DNA of 20,000 bases from Sphaeroforma sirkka (Eukaryota; Opisthokonta; Ichthyosporea; Ichthyophonida): positions 67,501 through 87,500 of the forward strand of contig LUCW03001680.1 of NCBI GenBank assembly GCA_001586965.3, read 5' to 3'. This document shows positions 1 to 20,000 of the stretch, piece by piece. The notes under the pieces are model-generated. The model searched no databases. It saw nothing but the letters and a program-made list of their open reading frames with translations, and was not told the origin of the DNA. The position numbers and the translations under genes were made by a program. The stretch's first letter is position 1, and each line of letters opens with the position of its first letter.

Positions 1-113
1 GGGGGAGGGTGTCCCTATCCCCCCTAAAACTAGACTACGGAACCCCGAAGGGGAGGGCCGCCTCCCCGGATAAGCACCCGGGGAGAGAGGGGACCCTCCA
101 CGATCCCTTGGGA
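1..113. other. GC-rich island with consecutive hairpins at the left edge
   Basis: The first ~113 bases are much richer in G and C than the rest of the window and are built from short inverted repeats. Visible stems are 1-6 with 18-23 (a second stem, 7-9 with 13-15, nested inside), 43-46 with 50-53 (loop gaa), 50-56 with 61-67 (loop gccg), and 64-69 with 78-83. The minus strand is open in one frame from about 131 to the edge, rich in Pro, Gly, Ser and Arg, and is preceded by an acceptor-like cttacag. It could be the end of a GC-rich repeat or mobile element, or a low-complexity exon. I do not recognise the family. Confidence 0.4.
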
Positions 114-793
114 AAAGAGACTGTAAGATCCAGTCAAAATGGCTTCGATTATCATTCATTCCTTTCTTAAACGATAAAAACCGAAGAAGTTTCAGAAAGT
201 CGGGGGTAAGGGATTGCACATTTTCCGTTGCAAGCGAGCGACGAGAAGGCAAACGATATTGCCACAGACACACGCAACCACAAGCGAGAAGTCGTGAACT
301 TTGAAGATATAAGAGGGGTAAGCGAGGGATATGTCAGTTGATTATATCAGAGATACTACGTATCGCTGCGCACGATTCGCCCATCAGCCTACATACACAC
401 AGGTGTGTGTGGATGAACGGAATGCTATTTATACCAACCGGCCATGAAATCAATTCGATCACAAATATCCTTCAGACGACAAGAGTATATACGTCATATG
501 ATCGTCTACACGCTTAGCGATGAGTAAAGTCATGCGCGATGATGTACCTATTGTGAACTGCCTATCGATCCGTCCAGAAATAGGATACCGTGTGGTGCGT
601 ATTGACTTCCGTTCGAATAAAAAAAAGCAGACTCTGGCATACATAATTATCAGTACTTAATCGCAGCTAAGACACGAGCCTGATTAGCCGAGGAACTGTC
701 AATACTACAAGGTCATCGCTAAAGAGTCGAATGCACGTCGACCTACAGTTACTACCATAGAGGTACCTATTCACAACACATGTTCTTGACGGG
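114..793. other. Region without a recognisable gene
   Basis: I see no homology-bearing reading frame on either strand here. The longest open stretch (about 60 codons on the minus strand near 459-644) resembles no family I know and lacks convincing splice sites. The region is downstream of the last visible APC5 exon, so it is most simply an APC5 intron or, if APC5 really stops at 794, its 3' flank. Confidence 0.4.
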
Positions 794-2278
794 CTAAGCC
801 GGTACGGGAGTTGTTGTACCTGCATCTGGCTGTTCCTTGTGCGCTTTCATAACCTGTGAATTGTCCGCACAGTACTCAGACACATCGTCGCACAGCCGCA
901 CCACCTGATCAAAGTCCGCAGATTCGAAAGATAGACAGATCTGCCTACAGAACAAGCCTATGATACTATGCCGTGTCACCAAATCCCCCGCTACCTGCAA
1001 GAAGGTTCGACAAGGACAGAGGTTCACAGTCGTGCCCGGCAAACACTGCATGATTTCGCTCGCATGTGATAATTCGGCTGTTTGTGCACATTCAATTTGT
1101 ATGAATTACCAAATATATCGGATGGGATGCATGCACGGAACCTGAAGATCTGAGCCTAAATATAACTATTGAGTGTAGCAATTACACTGCAGAAGTATAT
1201 TTACAGAAACAGCAAAACCCGGCACTTAAGGCGTGGTAAACACCATATCGTCTCAAGATTCCAAATTGACTGATTGACCGTATCACACACATCCAAAAGC
1301 CTTTGCGCCAGCTACTACTCGGCTATATATCACACGTGCGGGTCTGTGTATATGTACGAATTGATGTATACGATTATCGATACAGTGTAGCAAGTCACAC
1401 TACGCTGGTGCCGATATCTTACCTCTTCTGGCGGATGGTCAATGATATTCTTCGCGTAGTCAAACAGGTCATTCATTGCAAAAACATCGGTTACCGATAA
1501 CAAGGTGGTGTGTAAAACTCTCAGTAGGTGATGGGACCGTTGGCTGATAGTGAGATGAACAAACAGTAAACGATAAGCCAAGTACGCATAGTTGCCTAAC
1601 AATGCACCCTTAAACTTTAGGTAAAATACGGCGAACCCGTAAGCTAATATACATGATGCAGAAGGAGTCCTGACGTACCTCTTGTAGAATGCTATTTTGT
1701 ACTTCAGTAGTTCGTAGTCGGACGACGATGATGCATGTGTATTATTCTTGATCGCGTCTACCAGCAGGATGGTGAATTCGCCCTCGGTCAACTCACCACT
1801 ACTCGCATCTGAAGATGATAATGTACAAGCATTGGAATCAATAGGCATATCGTACGATATAGACAACTGAGAAATGTACATGATCACGTACATACATCCA
1901 GGCCCGGCCTAGTATGTGATAGATGGTCCTTCAGTGCCGCTATGATAATTATGGGGAAACACCGTAGAAGTATAGATAATTGGTGGGCATCTACGCATAT
2001 AGCGTATTAATGTGTTGAGAACTCACATTTACTTGTACACGCTTGTGCACTCGTATAAAACAAATCAATCTGCGTATGAGTCATTTAACGATATACAAAA
2101 TGGTTTTTGATATTGATACAACTTCATATACGCCAGAAGATGCATATTCTCCCCATTTGATATGTAACAAGCACATATTCGCCTCTACATGATTTGATTG
2201 TTGGTATCATATCAATTGATGAGGATGTATAATTTTTATTGTAGAACTCTTTCTGTGATTATATTTTATTGTTTATTT

Positions 2279-2317
<39 letters not shown>

Positions 2318-2985
2318 CTTACCTCCAACCCTTGCCATACGTTCGATGACTGTACGGTACAAGCGTTTATTTATACAACAGTAGCAAAAAGAGATATATA
2401 CAAAACGTGCATGTGTTCGAATGCATTTGTATGCGGTTGCAAAGACATCAAAATATGCTAAGGCTAACGCAAAGATAGATGTGATACCTTTACTACAATA
2501 TAACCATACAAGATGAATAGAATATACATACATGCGTGTTTATGCTTGAACACATCAAAGGAAGCACGTACAGGCTTGTATGATAATAAAGTCTGTCTAT
2601 ATCGAAATATATACAAATGCATACATGCACAGGTGTCGGACTATACACATCCCCATTTTTGTGCACATATAAAATTTTTATGTGAGTTAGAATGGTATTC
2701 GATATCTTAGGTCATATATTGATGGACTTCAATTGTATGCAAGCGTATATATTCTCGCAAACAAATCTAACCATATACTCTTACTATACAGCTATCAAGT
2801 GCATAGGGCAATCCACATGTATACTACATGAACCAACATTCATAAGACTGCCTCCAATAGAACCCACTAGTGCTTTTATATGACTCACCATTCCAGTCAT
2901 TGGCGGCGACATCGCTGAGAAACTCGCGTACCAGCACCAGCAGGGCTACTCTGTGCGGTGTTAGTTGTGCGTCAGGTACGGACAT
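794..2985 (-). CDS. APC5: Anaphase-promoting complex subunit 5, N-terminal part (four exons, 3' end incomplete)
   Basis: APC5 is a scaffold subunit of the APC/C ubiquitin ligase, which drives anaphase and mitotic exit. The exon model on the minus strand is 2985-2889, 1808-1679, 1543-1423 and 994 down to about 820 (or stop TAG at 794-796). Phases 1, 2 and 0 agree across the three introns, all with GT-AG ends. The start ATG (2983-2985) has A at -3. Residues 8-20 (LTPHRVALLVLVR) match the conserved VTPYKIAVLVLL helix of animal APC5. Residues from about 124 (HSIIGLFCRQICLSFESADF) match TSVVGLFLRHMILAYSKLSF and continue in register. Known APC5 proteins are about 700 to 800 residues with C-terminal TPRs; only about 175 to 182 residues are visible here. 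The family call rests on remembered homologues and is not search-confirmed. Confidence 0.8.
820..994 (-). CDS. APC5: APC5 exon 4 (3' boundary uncertain)
   Basis: The acceptor is strong (cttcttgcag). The exon opens in phase 0 and encodes the best-conserved APC5 block (HSIIGLFCRQICLSF, then DFDQVVRLCDDVSEYC). Three ends are possible: a donor at 853-852 (CAG|GTTATG, phase 0), a donor at 819-818 (G|GTACAA, phase 1), or the in-frame TAG at 794-796. A stop here would give a 182-residue protein without TPRs, so a donor and further exons beyond the left edge seem likelier. Confidence 0.7.
995..1422 (-). other. APC5 intron 3
   Basis: This 428-base phase 0 intron lies between GTAAGATAT and cttgcag. 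I see no repeat or nested reading frame worth listing. Confidence 0.6.
1423..1543 (-). CDS. APC5: APC5 exon 3
   Basis: This exon encodes residues 76 (split codon) to 116 and ends GAG|GTAAGAT in phase 0. Its end (AMNDLFDYAKNII) corresponds to the DMEQFFDDLSDSF segment that precedes the most conserved APC5 block, which is encoded by the next exon. Confidence 0.75.
1544..1678 (-). other. APC5 intron 2, stop-free and a multiple of three
   Basis: The intron is 135 bases (45 codons), begins GTACGTCAG and ends ctatcag. The frame of the flanking exons stays open through it, so retention would insert 45 mostly hydrophobic residues without a frameshift. Splicing is preferred because both sites are good and the inserted segment has no counterpart in the homologues I know. 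Confidence 0.6.
1679..1808 (-). CDS. APC5: APC5 exon 2
   Basis: This exon encodes residues 34-75 between an acceptor after ttcag and a consensus donor (AG|GTACGTC), with a split codon at each end. It falls in the helical stretch of the APC5 N-terminal domain (EFTILLVDAIKN, then a Ser-rich spacer, then DYELLKYKIAFYK). It contains an acidic/Ser-rich start that aligns poorly with homologues. Confidence 0.68.
1809..2888 (-). other. APC5 intron 1
   Basis: This 1080-base intron runs from GTGAGT to a pyrimidine-rich acceptor ending ttcag. It carries a (TA)n tract at 2283-2313 and is otherwise AT-rich, with no reading frame I can support. An alternative upstream acceptor (ctcag before 1872) is in the wrong phase for exon 1. 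Confidence 0.6.
2283..2313. repeat. (TA)n microsatellite
   Basis: A pure TA dinucleotide tract of about 31 bases lies inside APC5 intron 1. Reading frames across it give only Ile-Tyr repeats and are not genes. Confidence 0.95.
2889..2985 (-). CDS. APC5: APC5 exon 1 (start codon)
   Basis: This exon encodes residues 1-32 and ends in phase 1 at a consensus donor (G|GTGAGTC). The start is chosen because the conserved N-terminal helix LTPHRVALLVLV begins only eight residues in, as in homologues. Joining to exon 2 makes residue 33 Asp. Confidence 0.78.
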
Positions 2986-3482
2986 AGTGCCCACTGAATA
3001 CTTTAATTTGATAGAAAAACATGTACCTCTATATACAGATATAGATAAACATATATCATGTATACTGTAAACGAATGTACGATCTAAAAAACTGGCTTAT
3101 TCACTGAGATGTTGATCTATGCTACTCAGAGGAGCAGCCATACAAGATTGAGCAAGCAAGCAAACAATCAGCAAGCGATCGTAGTGGCCTAGCTAAATAG
3201 CAGCTATATCAGGTGCTAACACTCTGTATGGCCAGAGCTCAGATTCATTGCTGCTTGAGTGCCTATACACTGCTTACATAGCCAGCGCCAAAAAGTTAAG
3301 TTTGTTTCAGTGGCAAGTGCTATTCTAGTGTTGTGACGTGCCCGTTTACGTGTAAACAACTCTAGAGAGACCGTCTTAGGTCTCTTGAGAATTGAGAGAC
3401 ACGATCGATTGTCATCAATTTCTCCCGCCAAAATATTATGGCCAAATATGGCAGTTTTATTTAATACGTACACTTTTTACAG
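2986..3482. promoter_or_regulatory. Divergent intergenic region between APC5 and FCY1
   Basis: This stretch separates two genes transcribed away from each other and so should hold at least the APC5 promoter. I see no strong TATA box next to the APC5 start. There is a short AGCA-type repeat near 3150-3175 and a pyrimidine-rich ttttacag at the right end that looks like a splice acceptor for the plus-strand island that follows. No function is assigned beyond position. Confidence 0.35.
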
Positions 3483-3769
3483 TTGTTCTACAAAAATGAA
3501 AAAGACACCGATCTGAATGGTTTCCTGAAAGATTTGAGTAAGAGCACATATGTTGGGACCCGAAAGATGGTGAACTATGCCTGAATAGGGTGAAGTCTGA
3601 AGAAATTCAGATGGAAGCTCATAGCGATTCTGACGTGCAATCGATCGTCAAATTTGGGTATAGGGGCGAACGACTAATCGAACTATCTAGTAGCTGGTTC
3701 CCTGCGAAGCTCCCTCATGATAGCTGGAATTACAATTTGTACAATCTGTGCAGAAAGTTGACTGGTTGA
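3483..3769 (+). pseudogene. Unidentified coding-like island, frame broken once
   Basis: Immediately after an excellent acceptor (ctttttacag, ending 3482) one frame opens at 3483 (LFYKNEKDTDLNGFLKDLSK) and stops at TGA 3588-3590. A second frame is open from 3542 to TGA at 3767-3769, 75 codons, with mixed, protein-like composition and no low complexity (for example WDPKDGELCLNRVK, then IVKFGYRGERLIEL). One additional base, for instance in the GGG at 3554-3556, would join them. It could be a terminal exon of an unseen gene with a sequencing error, a decayed gene, or chance. I do not recognise it. It ends 68 bases before the FCY1 start. Confidence 0.35.
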
Positions 3770-3837
3770 ACTCTTTATTATACTGCTTTGTGTTCGCTTG
3801 AGAGTCAGATAAGTACAGTCTTAAAGCCTACACAAGT

Positions 3838-5504
<1,667 letters not shown>

Positions 5505-5681
5505 GATTATGCGCTCTTTGGAGAACTCTTTCGAGTCGAAGGTTTACTGATTAGCGTATCATCTTGAGCCGAGATACTAGAGCATATTGGAGCAGAATTC
5601 GCCCCCACTAACATAGTTGTTGCACAGTACAAAAGTGTGCATAATAGAAGGCACCGCGCGGCAATCGACACACCCAAGCAC
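5505..5681. other. Convergent intergenic gap between FCY1 and the helicase gene
   Basis: Only 177 bases separate the two stop codons. There is no AATAAA on either strand in the gap, so the 3' untranslated regions probably overlap. No terminator or small RNA is evident. Confidence 0.5.

Positions 5682-20000
<14,319 letters not shown>

Noticed and set aside
2870..3070. Plus-strand 66-codon frame
   Set aside because: Antisense shadow of APC5 exon 1.

Overview
This is nuclear DNA from an intron-rich eukaryote. Three protein genes can be assembled by joining short exons across GT-AG introns of about 135 to 1440 bases, with reading phase preserved at almost every joint. Long (TA)n and (TG)n tracts and a 27-base minisatellite sit mainly in introns. 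A fungal-type cytosine deaminase beside a metazoan/plant-like MOV10/SDE3 helicase and an Apc5 gene suggests a unicellular opisthokont, for example an ichthyosporean or an early-branching fungus-like lineage. That placement is inference from gene content, not from a marker gene.

Layout. 1-113 is a GC-rich, hairpin-rich island unlike the rest. 114-793 holds nothing I recognise. 794-2985 (minus) is the N-terminal part of an APC5 gene (anaphase-promoting complex subunit 5), in four exons; its TPR half is missing or lies beyond the left edge. 2986-3837 is the divergent intergenic region. It contains a coding-like island on the plus strand (3483-3769) that needs a one-base frame change to read through. 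3838-5504 (plus) is a complete two-exon FCY1-type cytosine deaminase. 5682 to the right edge (minus) is a MOV10/SDE3-type superfamily 1 RNA helicase. I could reconstruct 20 exons coding for 1167 residues, including every helicase motif and the stop codon; the 5' end runs off the window.

The deaminase and helicase converge, with stop codons 177 bases apart. The deaminase and APC5 diverge from a shared region of about 850 bases. I see no functional link among the three: one is pyrimidine salvage, one is RNA silencing/RNP remodelling, one is cell-cycle ubiquitination. The neighbourhood looks like ordinary housekeeping gene order rather than a dedicated system.

The most useful second looks are: a one-base excess in a G5 tract inside helicase exon 4, where homology continues across the break; a stop-free, multiple-of-three intron in APC5 that would add 45 mostly hydrophobic residues if retained; the unidentified coding-like island upstream of FCY1; the structured GC-rich edge; and the APC5 C-terminal gap.
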